Source of the DNA: [Clostridium] leptum DSM 753
Lineage (GTDB): Bacteria; Bacillota; Clostridia; Oscillospirales; Acutalibacteraceae
Direction: 5' to 3'
Length of the DNA stretch: 64,000 bases
Assembly: GCA_000154345.1 (NCBI GenBank)
Contig: DS480350.1
Location: 434,001 to 498,000 of the forward strand
Part shown: positions 1-8,433 of the stretch, in pieces
Numbering within the stretch: position 1 is the first letter of the stretch
Layout: every line of letters starts with the position of its first letter
Made by a program: the position numbers and the translations under genes
The notes under the pieces: model-generated
Told to the model about the DNA's origin: nothing
Seen by the model: the letters and a program-made list of their open reading frames with translations, nothing else
Databases searched by the model: none

Positions 1-1
1 G

Positions 2-1444
2 GAGAATGAGAACCATCTGGGCCGGCCGGAGGTGCAGGAGGCGCTGCAAAGCGGCGTGGGCTTTGATACAAGAAAATCGGAAAGCACAGGAGAAACCTAC
101 CTTTATGAGGCCAGAGTACTGGGAGATTATGTCCTGCGGGCGGCGATGCCTGTGACCGAGATGGACGAGGCCACCCGAAAGCTGAGCCTCTTCATGCTGG
201 CGGGAGTCTGCTTGGGGGGAGCTATTGTGGCGGTGGTATCCGTTGTCAGCTCCCGGAACATTGTGCGCCCAATGCTTCGGCTCACCGAGGCCACCCGAAA
301 GGTCGCGGCCGGTGATTTCGAGAGCCGGGTACCGGAGCACTACCCCAATGAAATCGGCCAGCTGGCCCAATCCTTTAACCGGATGGCGGATCAGACCCAA
401 AAGGCGTTCTCCGAGCTGACAGAGCAGGGCCATCAGCTGGAGGCGGTGCTTCAGGGAATGGACGACGGCGTGCTGGCGGTAGACCAGTACGACAATATTC
501 TGCTGTTTAACGAGCGGGTAAAGGCGCTGCTGCAAAATAGCGGACTGAAAATTGGAGAAAAGCTGGACGGCTCCATCGTGCTGTCCCAGCTCGCCGGATA
601 CCTCAGAGAGGCCCTCGAGACCGACAGCGTGGTTCGTAAGGAAATTAAGCTGTCCAACCCGGAGCGGATTATGACTGTGTACGCCGCGCCCTTAAACGCG
701 GAGGATGCAAAGGATGGCGGCCTGCTGGTGCTTTCCGATGTGACGGAAGTGAGAAAGCTTCAGCAGCTGAGAAGCGAGTTTGTAGCCAATGTGACCCATG
801 AGCTGAAAACGCCCCTGACCTCGATTCGAGGGTTTATTGAGCTTTTAAAATCCGGCGACCGGGATGAGGAAACCCGTCAGTATTTTTATGACGTGCTGGA
901 TATTGAGGCGGAGCGCCTTCATCATCTGATCGACGATATGCTGGTGCTTTCCCAGATTGAAAACGCTAAGGATGACGTTCAGACGGTGCCTTGCAATTTA
1001 AATCAGGAAATCGAAACTGTGCTTCGGCGGGCGAAGCCCATCGCTGAAAAAAACGGTATTGTGCTGCGGCTGGAGGCGGAAGAGGCGTTTTTGGTGGCAT
1101 CCTCGCCTACCAGGCTGCAGCAGCTTTTTGGGAACCTGGTGGAAAACGCGATCAAATACAATAAGCCCCAGGGGAGGGTAACGGTGACCTTGCAGCGTCA
1201 GCGGAATATGGTGCTGGTCAAGGTCAAGGATACCGGCATCGGGATTCCGCAGGAGCACCTGCCCCGGCTGTTCGAGCGGTTCTACCGGGTGGATTCCAGC
1301 CGCTCCCGCGAAATCGGCGGCACCGGCTTGGGCTTGTCTATCGTGAAGCATTTGGCCGGCCTGTACCACGGCGACGTCAGCGTGGAAAGCGTGGTAGGGG
1401 AGGGATCGGTGTTCACCGTCAGGCTGCCCTTATTAGAAGGGTAG
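2..1444 (+). CDS. Sensor histidine kinase, PhoR/WalK type (5' end outside window)
   Basis: The reading frame is open from base 2, so the gene starts upstream; the GTG at 32 is not a credible start because family-like sequence continues before it. Order of parts: end of an extracellular sensor domain, a transmembrane helix (about nt 182-253), HAMP linker, PAS-like segment (LEAVLQGMDDGVLAVDQYDN), HisKA with the phosphoacceptor His in VTHELKTPLTS (His codon 797-799), then an ATPase domain with N box NLVENAIKYNK, G1 DTGIGIP, F box LFERFYRVD and G2 GGTGLGLSIVKH. All catalytic motifs are intact. It should autophosphorylate at the membrane and pass phosphate to a response regulator, usually encoded just upstream. 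PhoR (phosphate) and WalK (cell wall) share this build, so the signal is unknown. Confidence 0.93.
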   Translation, partial: ENENHLGRPEVQEALQSGVGFDTRKSESTGETYLYEARVLGDYVLRAAMPVTEMDEATRKLSLFMLAGVCLGGAIVAVVSVVSSRNIVRPMLRLTEATRKVAAGDFESRVPEHYPNEIGQLAQSFNRMADQTQKAFSELTEQGHQLEAVLQGMDDGVLAVDQYDNILLFNERVKALLQNSGLKIGEKLDGSIVLSQLAGYLREALETDSVVRKEIKLSNPERIMTVYAAPLNAEDAKDGGLLVLSDVTEVRKLQQLRSEFVANVTHELKTPLTSIRGFIELLKSGDRDEETRQYFYDVLDIEAERLHHLIDDMLVLSQIENAKDDVQTVPCNLNQEIETVLRRAKPIAEKNGIVLRLEAEEAFLVASSPTRLQQLFGNLVENAIKYNKPQGRVTVTLQRQRNMVLVKVKDTGIGIPQEHLPRLFERFYRVDSSRSREIGGTGLGLSIVKHLAGLYHGDVSVESVVGEGSVFTVRLPLLEG

Positions 1445-1524
1445 GATAAAACGGTATTAAACAGCCTGCCTGCCGGGTAAAAAGGGACCCAGTGCTTATG
1501 CAGAGGGTGAAGCTGAAACGGCCG

Positions 1525-1562
1525 AAAGGGCGCTGTGCCAAAGAGTGCAGCGCCCTTTTTAT
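1525..1562 (+). terminator. Rho-independent terminator after the histidine kinase
   Basis: Arms 1525-1535 and 1548-1558 pair perfectly over 11 bp and are followed by a T run. It lies 80 bases after the kinase stop codon. Confidence 0.9.
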
Positions 1563-1810
1563 ATGAGCCGCTTATTGTTTGTCACAGAAAAAGGCCGTTT
1601 TTCCTAGACGGCAAAAAGCTTTCGCGGAAGAATGGGAAGAGGTGCCGCCGTTATGCGGCGGCTATACACTTAAGGCAAAACAGAGCCGGCGCGCCGGCTC
1701 TGTTTTACATTCTTCGGGAGTTTTTGGGAGGCGTTTTGACCGTCTCAGGTGGATTTTATCAGTTCACATATTTTTTACAAAATACAGGTCAAAATAAATC
1801 GCTTGGTACC
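1563..1810. other. Intergenic stretch with further hairpins, no gene
   Basis: No open frame has a ribosome site. Besides the terminator upstream, it holds a GC-rich hairpin near 1644-1661 and the perfect palindrome at 1677-1706. It separates the kinase from the MarR/ABC operon. Confidence 0.6.
1677..1706. terminator. 30-bp perfect palindrome, probable second (bidirectional) terminator
   Basis: Two 14-base arms around a central GC are exact reverse complements, giving an A-run on the left and a T-run on the right. The shape fits a strong intrinsic terminator on either strand and would insulate the MarR promoter from upstream transcription. Confidence 0.75.
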
Positions 1811-1852
1811 TTGCAATTTAAAATTTTATCCACTATAATATGCATAATGCAT
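1811..1852 (+). promoter_or_regulatory. SigA-type promoter with operator-like inverted repeat
   Basis: The -35 TTGCAA (1811-1816) and -10 TATAAT (1834-1839) are 17 bases apart. Directly after the -10 lies ATGCAT-A-ATGCAT (1840-1852), a perfect inverted repeat at the expected transcription start. Its position suggests an autoregulatory site for the MarR protein encoded next. The promoter is read directly; the operator role is inferred. Confidence 0.75.
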
Positions 1853-1872
1853 TCTGAAAGGGAGGAAGAAGC

Positions 1873-2367
1873 ATGATGCCGGGAAGGATCACCGGGCCGA
1901 TGCCGGAAAGGATCATTGAATATCTGGGGGCCTGCGGGCGCTTTCTGCACTATAAAATGGGCGAAAAGGCGGGACGAAGACGCATTTTCACCATTTTGAG
2001 CAAGGCAAAGGAGCTGCCTCAGCGGGAGCTGCAGGATATTCTGGGAATTTGCTCCGGCTCGCTCAGCGAAATCCTGGCGAAGATGGAGGCCGACGGCTTT
2101 TTGGAAAAGGCCAAGAGCAAAACCGACGGCAGGCAGCTGAATCTGCGGCTGACGGAAGCCGGCAAAAAGGAAGCTGTGGAGCAGGAAAAGGACTACCAGC
2201 GCAGAGTTCGGAGGATGGTAGCCTGCCTTTCCAGGGAAGAACAGGAGAGCCTCCTGAAAATGCTGACGGCCCTAGCGGAATGCTGGTGGGATTTGGATCA
2301 AAATAGGGAAGAACAGGGGGCCATAGTTTCCGGAGACAGCGGGAACGGAAAAAGAAGCAGCGAGTAA
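1873..2367 (+). CDS. MarR family transcriptional regulator
   Basis: A 164-residue winged-helix protein. The recognition region SGSLSEILAKMEADGFLEKA and the wing KTDGRQLNLRLTEAGKK match the MarR pattern of helix-turn-helix, beta wing and C-terminal dimerisation helices. GGAGG at 1861-1865 sits 7 bases before the ATG; a second ATG follows at once. It leads an apparent operon with two ABC half-transporters 70 bases downstream, the usual setting of a drug- or metabolite-sensing repressor of an exporter. The ligand cannot be read from sequence. Confidence 0.88.
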   Translation: MMPGRITGPMPERIIEYLGACGRFLHYKMGEKAGRRRIFTILSKAKELPQRELQDILGICSGSLSEILAKMEADGFLEKAKSKTDGRQLNLRLTEAGKKEAVEQEKDYQRRVRRMVACLSREEQESLLKMLTALAECWWDLDQNREEQGAIVSGDSGNGKRSSE

Positions 2368-2440
2368 TGTTTATCATTTTGGTATGCGGGTAAGCATTGC
2401 TCTCCTTTTATTCAAGATTGGAAAGAGGGAATGATATGAC

Positions 2441-4183
2441 ATGATAAGAGAGCTGGCAAAAAGTATCCGAGAATACAAAAAAGTATCGATCATGACGCCG
2501 ATTTTGGTTTCCATGGAGGTGGTCATGGAGTGCTTGATTCCATTTATCATCGCCAACCTGGTCAATCAGATTAAGGCGGGCTGTGAGTTTCAGGTTATCG
2601 CCGTTTATGGCCTGGTGCTGGTATTAATGGCGGGGATTTCTCTGCTGTTCGGCGCATGGGCGGGAAATACCTGCTCTACGGCCTCCTGCGGGCTGGCCAA
2701 AAATCTGAGAAAGGATATGTTTTATAATATTCAGAATTTCTCCTTTGAGAATATTGATAAATTTTCCGCGTCATCCCTAGTCACCAGGCTGACCACCGAC
2801 GTTACCAATGTGCAGATGGCCTATATGATGATTATCCGCATCGCCATCCGCTGCCCGCTGATGCTGATTTTCGCCTTTATTATGGCCTTTGTCATGGGCG
2901 GTAAAATGGCGGCGATTTTTCTGTTCGTGGTGCCGGTGCTGGGCTTTGGCTTGTTCCTGGTGATCCGCAGGGTGATGCCGCTTTTCAGAAGGGTGTTCAA
3001 AAAATACGACGCCCTGAACAGCTCGATCCAAGAGAATGTCAAGGGCATCCGTGTGGTAAAGTCTTTTGTGCGGGAGGATTATGAAAAGGAAAAATTCGAC
3101 CGTGCGGCGGAAGATGTGTGCAGCGATTTTACCCGCGCCGAGCGGATCCTGGCCATCAATAACCCGCTGATGCAGTTCTGTGTTTACGCGGTAATGGTGT
3201 TTGTGCTGTCCTTTGGCTCGTATACCGTCATCACCTCACGGGGGATTGATCTGGATGTGGGACAGCTTTCCGCCCTTTTGACCTACAGCTTTATGATCCT
3301 GATGAGCCTGATGATGATTTCCATGGTGTTCGTAATGATCACCATGGCGGAGGAATCGGGAAAAAGAATCGCGGAGGTGCTGACCGAGGGCAGTACTCTT
3401 CATAACCCGGAAAACCCCGTTTATGACGTAAAGGACGGTTCTGTGGATTTCGATCAGGTCAGCTTCAAATATTCCCAAGCCGCTGAGCGGATGGCCCTTG
3501 CCGATATCGACTTGCATATCAGGTCCGGTGAAACCATCGGCATCATTGGAGGCACCGGCTCATCCAAATCCTCCTTGGTGCAGCTGATCTCCCGGCTGTA
3601 CGACGCCACCGAGGGCCGGGTTCGTGTGGGAGGCGTGGATGTGAAGGATTACGACCTGGAGACTCTGAGAAATCAGGTGGCCATGGTGCTGCAAAAGAAC
3701 GTGCTGTTCTCCGGTACCATTAAGGAAAACCTCCGGTGGGGCAGCGAAAGCGCAACCGACGAGGAGCTGGTTCACGCCTGTAAGCTTGCCCAGGCGGATG
3801 AATTTGTCTCTCAGTTCCCGGACGGATACGACACCTATATCGAACAGGGAGGCACCAATGTGTCCGGCGGGCAGAAGCAGCGCCTCTGTATTGCCCGGGC
3901 TCTGCTGAAGAAGCCGAAAATTTTGATTTTGGATGACTCCACCAGCGCGGTGGATACCAAAACAGACGCCCTGATCCGCAAGGCTATGCGGGAATTTATT
4001 CCGGAAACCACGAAAATCATTATTGCCCAGCGCACCGCCTCGGTGGAGGACGCGGACCGGATCATCGTCATGGAGGGCGGCAGGATCAACGGTATCGGCA
4101 CTCATCGGGAGCTGATGGAAAATAATGAAATTTACCGGGAAATTTATACCTCTCAGAATAAGGCAGGTGATCAAGATGCGTAA
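2441..4183 (+). CDS. ABC exporter half-transporter, degenerate ATPase subunit
   Basis: A 580-residue membrane-ATPase fusion: six-helix exporter domain (about 15-310) then nucleotide-binding domain. Three key positions are off consensus. The Walker A loop reads GGTGSSKSS (370-378), with Ser where Gly normally precedes Lys376. The Walker B is followed by Asp499 (LILDDSTSAVD) instead of the catalytic Glu. The switch residue is Gln530 (IIIAQRTAS) instead of His. The signature motif NVSGGQKQR is normal. This pattern marks the weak-site subunit of heterodimeric exporters such as TM287/288, BmrCD and LmrCD. The partner overlaps its 3' end by 8 bases. A MarR gene upstream suggests inducible export of a toxic compound or drug. 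Confidence 0.92.
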   Translation: MIRELAKSIREYKKVSIMTPILVSMEVVMECLIPFIIANLVNQIKAGCEFQVIAVYGLVLVLMAGISLLFGAWAGNTCSTASCGLAKNLRKDMFYNIQNFSFENIDKFSASSLVTRLTTDVTNVQMAYMMIIRIAIRCPLMLIFAFIMAFVMGGKMAAIFLFVVPVLGFGLFLVIRRVMPLFRRVFKKYDALNSSIQENVKGIRVVKSFVREDYEKEKFDRAAEDVCSDFTRAERILAINNPLMQFCVYAVMVFVLSFGSYTVITSRGIDLDVGQLSALLTYSFMILMSLMMISMVFVMITMAEESGKRIAEVLTEGSTLHNPENPVYDVKDGSVDFDQVSFKYSQAAERMALADIDLHIRSGETIGIIGGTGSSKSSLVQLISRLYDATEGRVRVGGVDVKDYDLETLRNQVAMVLQKNVLFSGTIKENLRWGSESATDEELVHACKLAQADEFVSQFPDGYDTYIEQGGTNVSGGQKQRLCIARALLKKPKILILDDSTSAVDTKTDALIRKAMREFIPETTKIIIAQRTASVEDADRIIVMEGGRINGIGTHRELMENNEIYREIYTSQNKAGDQDA

Positions 4184-6068
4184 GCAGGAAAAATCTCAGG
4201 GTACCGTAAAGCGTCTGATCAAAACCTTGTTTGGCTTTTATCCTAGAATGCTTCCTGTGACCCTTGTGTGTATTGTATTCAGCGCGTTGATTTCTTCTAT
4301 CCCCGCTATTTTTATGCAGAATGTCATCGCCCTGATTGAAACCAGCTGGCAAAGCGGCGATTGGAATGCCGTAGGCGGACAGATTCTCTCTTTGGTGGGG
4401 ATTTTAGCTGCGTTTTATGTGATTGCCCTGGCATCCACCACTGTGTTCACCCAGCTGATGGCGATCATTACCCAGGGAGCCCTGAAAAAGCTTAGAGAGA
4501 AAATGTTCAATACCATGCAGGGGCTGCCCATCAAATACTTTGATCAAAACAACCATGGCGATATTATGAGCCACTACACCAACGATATCGATACCTTGCG
4601 TCAAATGATCTCTCAAAGCTTTCCCCAGCTGCTGACCACGGTGATTACCTCTCTGACCGTGTTCTGCATTATGATCTACTACAGCGTATGGCTGGCTTTG
4701 GTGGTGGTAGCCGGCGTGGCGGTCATGCTGCTGATTACCAAGAAAATCGGCGGAAGCTCGGCCCGGCACTTTATCCGGCAGCAGCAGGCTCTGGGTAAGG
4801 AAGAGGGCTTTATCGAGGAAATGATCAACGGCCAAAAGGTGGTCAAGGTTTTCTGTCATGAAGAGGAGAGCAAGGCGGATTTCGACAAAATTAACGATTT
4901 GCTGTTTACGGAGTCGGAAACAGCAAATAAATACGCCAATACGCTGGGCCCGATTTTGAACAATATCGGCAATGTGCTGTATGTAGTGGTAGCCTTGGCC
5001 GGAGGTCTTCTGCTTCTTTCGGGGGTGCCGAATCTGAGTATTTCCGGCCTGTCTCTGAGCATCAGCGTGGTGGTGCCCTTCTTGAATATGACCAAGCAGT
5101 TTTCCGGCGGAATCGGCCAGGTTTCCCATCAGATCAACGCGGTGGTTATGGGGATCGCCGGCGCGGAGCGGATTTTCGCTTTGCTGGATCAGCAGCCGGA
5201 AGCCGACAGCGGCTATGTGACCCTGGCCCAGGTAAAGGAAGAAAACGGAATGCTGGTGGAAACCAAGGAGCGAACCCATATGTGGGCCTGGAAGCATCCC
5301 CACCAGGCGGATGGAACCGTCACCTATACCCGTCTGACCGGCGATGTACGGATGATGGATGTAGACTTTGGCTATGAGAAAAATAAGATCGTACTCCATA
5401 ATATCACCCTTTACGCCGAGCCCGGACAAAAGGTGGCGTTTGTAGGCGCCACCGGTGCGGGAAAAACAACCATTACGAACCTGCTGAACCGTTTTTATGA
5501 TATCGCTGACGGTAAGATCCGATATGACGGGATCAACATCAATAAGATCAAAAAATCCGATCTGCGCCGGGCCATCGGCATTGTCCTTCAAGACACCAAT
5601 CTGTTTACCGGCACGGTGCTGGACAACATCCGTTACGGCCGTCTGGATGCTTCGGATGAGGATTGTATCTCGGCCGCCGAACGGGTGGGCGCGGATGATT
5701 TTATATCCAGGCTGCCTGAGGGCTACCATACCCTGCTGACCGGAAACGGGGCAAATTTGTCTCAGGGCCAGAGGCAGCTGCTGGCGATCGCCCGGGCCGC
5801 CGTGGCGGATCCGCCGGTAATGATTCTCGACGAGGCCACCTCCTCGATCGATACCCGCACGGAAGCCATCGTACAGCGCGGCATGGACGCTCTGATGAAA
5901 GGGCGTACGGTGTTTGTTATCGCTCACCGGCTGTCCACGGTGAAAAATTCCGACGTGATCATGGTTCTGGAACACGGCCGGATCATTGAGCGGGGAACCC
6001 ACGAAAAGCTGCTCGAGGAAAAAGGAAAGTATTATCAGCTTTACACCGGAGCCTTCGAATTAGAGTAA
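4176..6068 (+). CDS. ABC exporter half-transporter, catalytic subunit
   Basis: A 630-residue exporter subunit. I place the start at the ATG at 4176, preceded by AGGCAGG and overlapping the previous stop (ATGCGTAA); an earlier in-frame ATG at 4125 lies inside the previous gene without a ribosome site. Walker A GATGAGKTT (Lys430), catalytic Glu553 in VMILDEATSSID and switch His584 (VIAHRLSTV) are all canonical, whereas the signature is LSQGQ instead of LSGGQ. These complement the defects of the first subunit and predict one hydrolytic and one degenerate site in the heterodimer. An insert of about 40 residues lies between membrane and ATPase domains (near nt 5190-5350). Substrate unknown. Confidence 0.93.
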   Translation: MRKQEKSQGTVKRLIKTLFGFYPRMLPVTLVCIVFSALISSIPAIFMQNVIALIETSWQSGDWNAVGGQILSLVGILAAFYVIALASTTVFTQLMAIITQGALKKLREKMFNTMQGLPIKYFDQNNHGDIMSHYTNDIDTLRQMISQSFPQLLTTVITSLTVFCIMIYYSVWLALVVVAGVAVMLLITKKIGGSSARHFIRQQQALGKEEGFIEEMINGQKVVKVFCHEEESKADFDKINDLLFTESETANKYANTLGPILNNIGNVLYVVVALAGGLLLLSGVPNLSISGLSLSISVVVPFLNMTKQFSGGIGQVSHQINAVVMGIAGAERIFALLDQQPEADSGYVTLAQVKEENGMLVETKERTHMWAWKHPHQADGTVTYTRLTGDVRMMDVDFGYEKNKIVLHNITLYAEPGQKVAFVGATGAGKTTITNLLNRFYDIADGKIRYDGININKIKKSDLRRAIGIVLQDTNLFTGTVLDNIRYGRLDASDEDCISAAERVGADDFISRLPEGYHTLLTGNGANLSQGQRQLLAIARAAVADPPVMILDEATSSIDTRTEAIVQRGMDALMKGRTVFVIAHRLSTVKNSDVIMVLEHGRIIERGTHEKLLEEKGKYYQLYTGAFELE

Positions 6069-6122
6069 GTCTCCTGAACCGGCAGCACGCTGGCCGTCAA
6101 TCGGAGGCTGGCAGAGAAATGG

Positions 6123-6194
6123 AAAACGCCTTGCCGGGAGGAGCGGCGGCTGTCCGCCGGACAGCACTCCCTTCCCTTCCGGCAAGGCGTTTTT
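6123..6194 (+). terminator. Terminator after the ABC operon
   Basis: Arms 6123-6137 and 6179-6193 pair over about 15 bases and end in TTTTT. The loop contains a second GC-rich hairpin. It ends the MarR-ABC transcript 55 bases after the last stop. Confidence 0.88.
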
Positions 6195-6435
6195 GCAACG
6201 GGCTCCTGTGCGGATCAGGCTTTCGGCAGAGCCGGGAAGAATAAAAAATACCGGATTTTAAGTTGGGCGGACCGCAAGCTTTCGTCAAGCGGTTGGCCTC
6301 CGGGAGGTTCTAATAAAATGGCCGCCGCTGCATCCTGCTCCGAAGAATACTGCGGCGCGGGTGGTTCCTTGGCTCGTCCCGATAAAAAGGTTTGCCGGAA
6401 ATCGGGCGGTTTCGTCCCGGAATAGGAGAGACAAT
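6195..6435. other. Intergenic, no gene recognised
   Basis: No supported gene. The frame containing the next gene is open from 6361, but the only good ribosome site is the one before 6436. No convincing promoter was seen. Confidence 0.5.
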
Positions 6436-6855
6436 ATGCGGAAAAGAGAAATGACCGTTCAAAATTGGTTTCAGCTGTGGCTCACAGGAAAAGGCCCTGA
6501 GCTTTCCCGGATTTTTTCCGAGAACGCGGTTTATATGGAAAGCTGGGGGCCGGAATATCATGGCGTAAAGGCCATTGAGCATTGGTTCGCGGAGTGGAAT
6601 ACCCGGGGACGGGTGCTGGCTTGGGATATTAAGCAGTTTATCCACCAGGGGGATCAAACGGTGGTGGAATGGTATTTTCAATGCGAAATGAACGGACAGG
6701 GCGTTCAGGCCTTCGATGGGCTTTCCCTGATTCGCTGGTCGGAAGACGGCAGAATCACGTTTTTAAAGGAGTTTGGCTGCAACCTTGACCGGTACGATCC
6801 GTACGCCTGGGGTGCGGGCCCTAGATTCAAGGAGGAAGCGGCCCGGTGGTTTTAG
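6436..6855 (+). CDS. SnoaL-like / NTF2-fold small protein
   Basis: 139 residues from the ATG at 6436, which has AGGAGA at 6424-6429; an upstream in-frame ATG at 6361 lacks one. The pattern fits the SnoaL-like branch of the NTF2 fold: an N-terminal helix (MTVQNWFQLWLTGK), a segment FSENAVYMESWGPEYHGV, then strands ending in ISLIRW-like FDGLSLIRWSEDGRI. Such proteins are small alpha+beta barrels used as isomerases, hydrolases or binding proteins. No catalytic residues can be assigned and the neighbours give no pathway, so the function stays open. It appears monocistronic, followed by the prmA promoter. Confidence 0.75.
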   Translation: MRKREMTVQNWFQLWLTGKGPELSRIFSENAVYMESWGPEYHGVKAIEHWFAEWNTRGRVLAWDIKQFIHQGDQTVVEWYFQCEMNGQGVQAFDGLSLIRWSEDGRITFLKEFGCNLDRYDPYAWGAGPRFKEEAARWF

Positions 6856-6893
6856 GCGAAGGCCTTTTCCCGCTTTTCTCTTGCGGAAATTCA

Positions 6894-6902
6894 TGCTATA
6901 AT
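6894..6902 (+). promoter_or_regulatory. Extended -10 promoter for prmA
   Basis: TGCTATAAT is a perfect -10 (6897-6902) with the TGn extension. The region 17 bases upstream (TTTTCT) is a poor -35, so the extension probably carries recognition. It lies 128 bases before prmA. Confidence 0.6.
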
Positions 6903-7030
6903 AGCTTTATTAACGGTATATGCGGAGGAAAAGCGGAATGACAGCGCATGGGAGCTTGCTTTTCCTCCTCCCGTGTATTTTGGCGCTGCGGCGCTTCGAA
7001 TAAAGCAAAAGAAGAAAAGAGGAATCCCCG

Positions 7031-7951
7031 ATGGAATGGACGGAGATCATTATGAAGGTGCCGTCTGCCCAGCTGGAGCAGGCGGCGGATATGGCCCAAA
7101 TGGCGGTGGACGGCGGTATTTACGTGGAGGATTATTCTCATTTGGAGGAGGAAGCCAGGGAGATTGCCCATATTGATTTAATCGACGAGGAGCTGCTGGC
7201 AAAGGACCGGGAACACGGACTGGTGCACCTTTACATCAGCCCGGAGGAGAACCCGAAAGAGGCGCTGGCTTTCCTCCGGGAGCGGTGCGCCGGCGAGGGC
7301 ATTGACTGCGAATTTTCCGTGGAAAGCTGTGCGGAAGAGGACTGGATCAATAACTGGAAGCAGTATTTTCATCCGATCCCTGTGGGGGAAAAGCTTTTGA
7401 TCCGCCCCACCTGGGAGGAAGCCTACGATCCTCAGGGCAGGACGGTGCTGCATCTGGAGCCAGGTTTGGCTTTCGGCACCGGTACGCATGAAACCACCCG
7501 GCTTTGCCTAGAGCTTCTGGAAAAATATCTAAAGCCTGGCATGAGTCTGCTGGATGTGGGCTGCGGCAGCGGCATCCTGTCGGTGGCGGGGCTGCTGCTG
7601 GGCGCGGAAAAGGCGGTCGGGGTGGATATTGACGCCTTGGCGGTGAAAACCGCCGGGGAAAACGCTCAGACCAACGGCGTGGAGGAAAAATTCCAGGGGA
7701 TCTGCGGCAATCTGACGGATCAGGTGGCTGGAAAATACGAGTTGGTGGTGGCCAATATCGTGGCGGATATTATTATCCTGTTGACCAAGGATATCACGCG
7801 ATACTTGAATCCGGACAGTATTTATCTGATGAGCGGTATTATCGATACCCGTGTGCAGGAGGTGCGCGATGCCCTGGAGCCTCGGTTTACGATCCTTGAG
7901 GAGCGTCAGGAAAAGGGCTGGTTCGCGTTAGCAGCAAAACAAAAAAGCTGA
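7031..7951 (+). CDS. prmA: Ribosomal protein L11 methyltransferase
   Basis: A 306-residue protein of normal PrmA length. An N-terminal substrate-recognition domain (about 1-120) is followed by the hallmark GTGTHETTRLC, the SAM-binding loop LLDVGCGSGILSVAG with acidic VGVDID, and the catalytic-type motif NIVADIIILL. It trimethylates lysines and the N-terminus of ribosomal protein L11 in the cytoplasm, using S-adenosylmethionine. AGAAAAGAGGA precedes the ATG. In many Firmicutes rsmE follows prmA; here the next 470 bases hold no such gene. Confidence 0.95.
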   Translation: MEWTEIIMKVPSAQLEQAADMAQMAVDGGIYVEDYSHLEEEAREIAHIDLIDEELLAKDREHGLVHLYISPEENPKEALAFLRERCAGEGIDCEFSVESCAEEDWINNWKQYFHPIPVGEKLLIRPTWEEAYDPQGRTVLHLEPGLAFGTGTHETTRLCLELLEKYLKPGMSLLDVGCGSGILSVAGLLLGAEKAVGVDIDALAVKTAGENAQTNGVEEKFQGICGNLTDQVAGKYELVVANIVADIIILLTKDITRYLNPDSIYLMSGIIDTRVQEVRDALEPRFTILEERQEKGWFALAAKQKS

Positions 7952-8112
7952 CAAGATGCGTGCGGTCATATTTTTGTTAGGTGAATCTCTGCCCGCACAG
8001 GTGCTGAGCTTACGCGGAAGCCTGGAGCTGGTTTATTTCTGCTTTATGCTTTTTTTATCTGCCTCTGGTGTGAAAAGCAGGCAGGGGCGGAGAAAACAAA
8101 AACGATCATCAA
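7952..8112. other. Intergenic after prmA, no supported gene
   Basis: A 55-codon open frame (ATG 7956) exists but has no ribosome site and runs into the terminator hairpin, so it is not called. Confidence 0.5.
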
Positions 8113-8148
8113 AAAAGCCATAGGATGTAAAACCATCCTATGGCTTTT
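8113..8148. terminator. Bidirectional terminator after prmA
   Basis: Arms 8113-8127 and 8134-8148 are perfectly complementary (15 bp) with A-run and T-run flanks. It can serve prmA on the plus strand and perhaps the serC-serA transcript from the other side. Confidence 0.88.
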
Positions 8149-8166
8149 CCGTTATAGGTTATAGAA

Positions 8167-8433
8167 CGCTTAAGTGAAGCGGCGTCTCCCAGAGGAACCG
8201 AAAATCGTGACATTTTCTTTCCGTGTAAGGAGCACCGGATCCTTTTCGGATCTTTGCCAGCCGGATTTCCCGCGGCGCCTTTTCAGTGGGCTGAAGCCGG
8301 AGCGTAAGGATAGAACGCACAAACGCGCGGCGTCATAAACCGAAGAAGCGAAATCCTGGCTTTTGCCGAGCCTGGATACCGTCAAAGGTCTTTGAAAACC
8401 CAAGCGCCAGAGACGCCTGCCGCCGTTTAAGCG
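8167..8433. repeat. Imperfect inverted repeat bounding a 220-bp non-coding segment
   Basis: The arm at 8167-8188 is matched, inverted and imperfectly, by 8410-8433; both contain GCTTAA and GGCGTCTC blocks. The right arm covers the serA stop codon (8427-8429). The interior has no gene. This could be a decayed miniature element or a chance long-range pairing; no target-site duplication was identified. Confidence 0.3.

Noticed and set aside
4404..6002. Minus-strand open frame of 532 codons opposite the second ABC gene
   Set aside because: Shadow of a real coding frame; histidine-rich, low-information translation.
7956..8123. 55-codon frame after prmA
   Set aside because: No ribosome site, no family resemblance, and it ends inside a terminator stem.
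8170..8403. 77-codon minus-strand frame downstream of serA
   Set aside because: No ribosome site, no family pattern, and it lies inside the inverted-repeat block.
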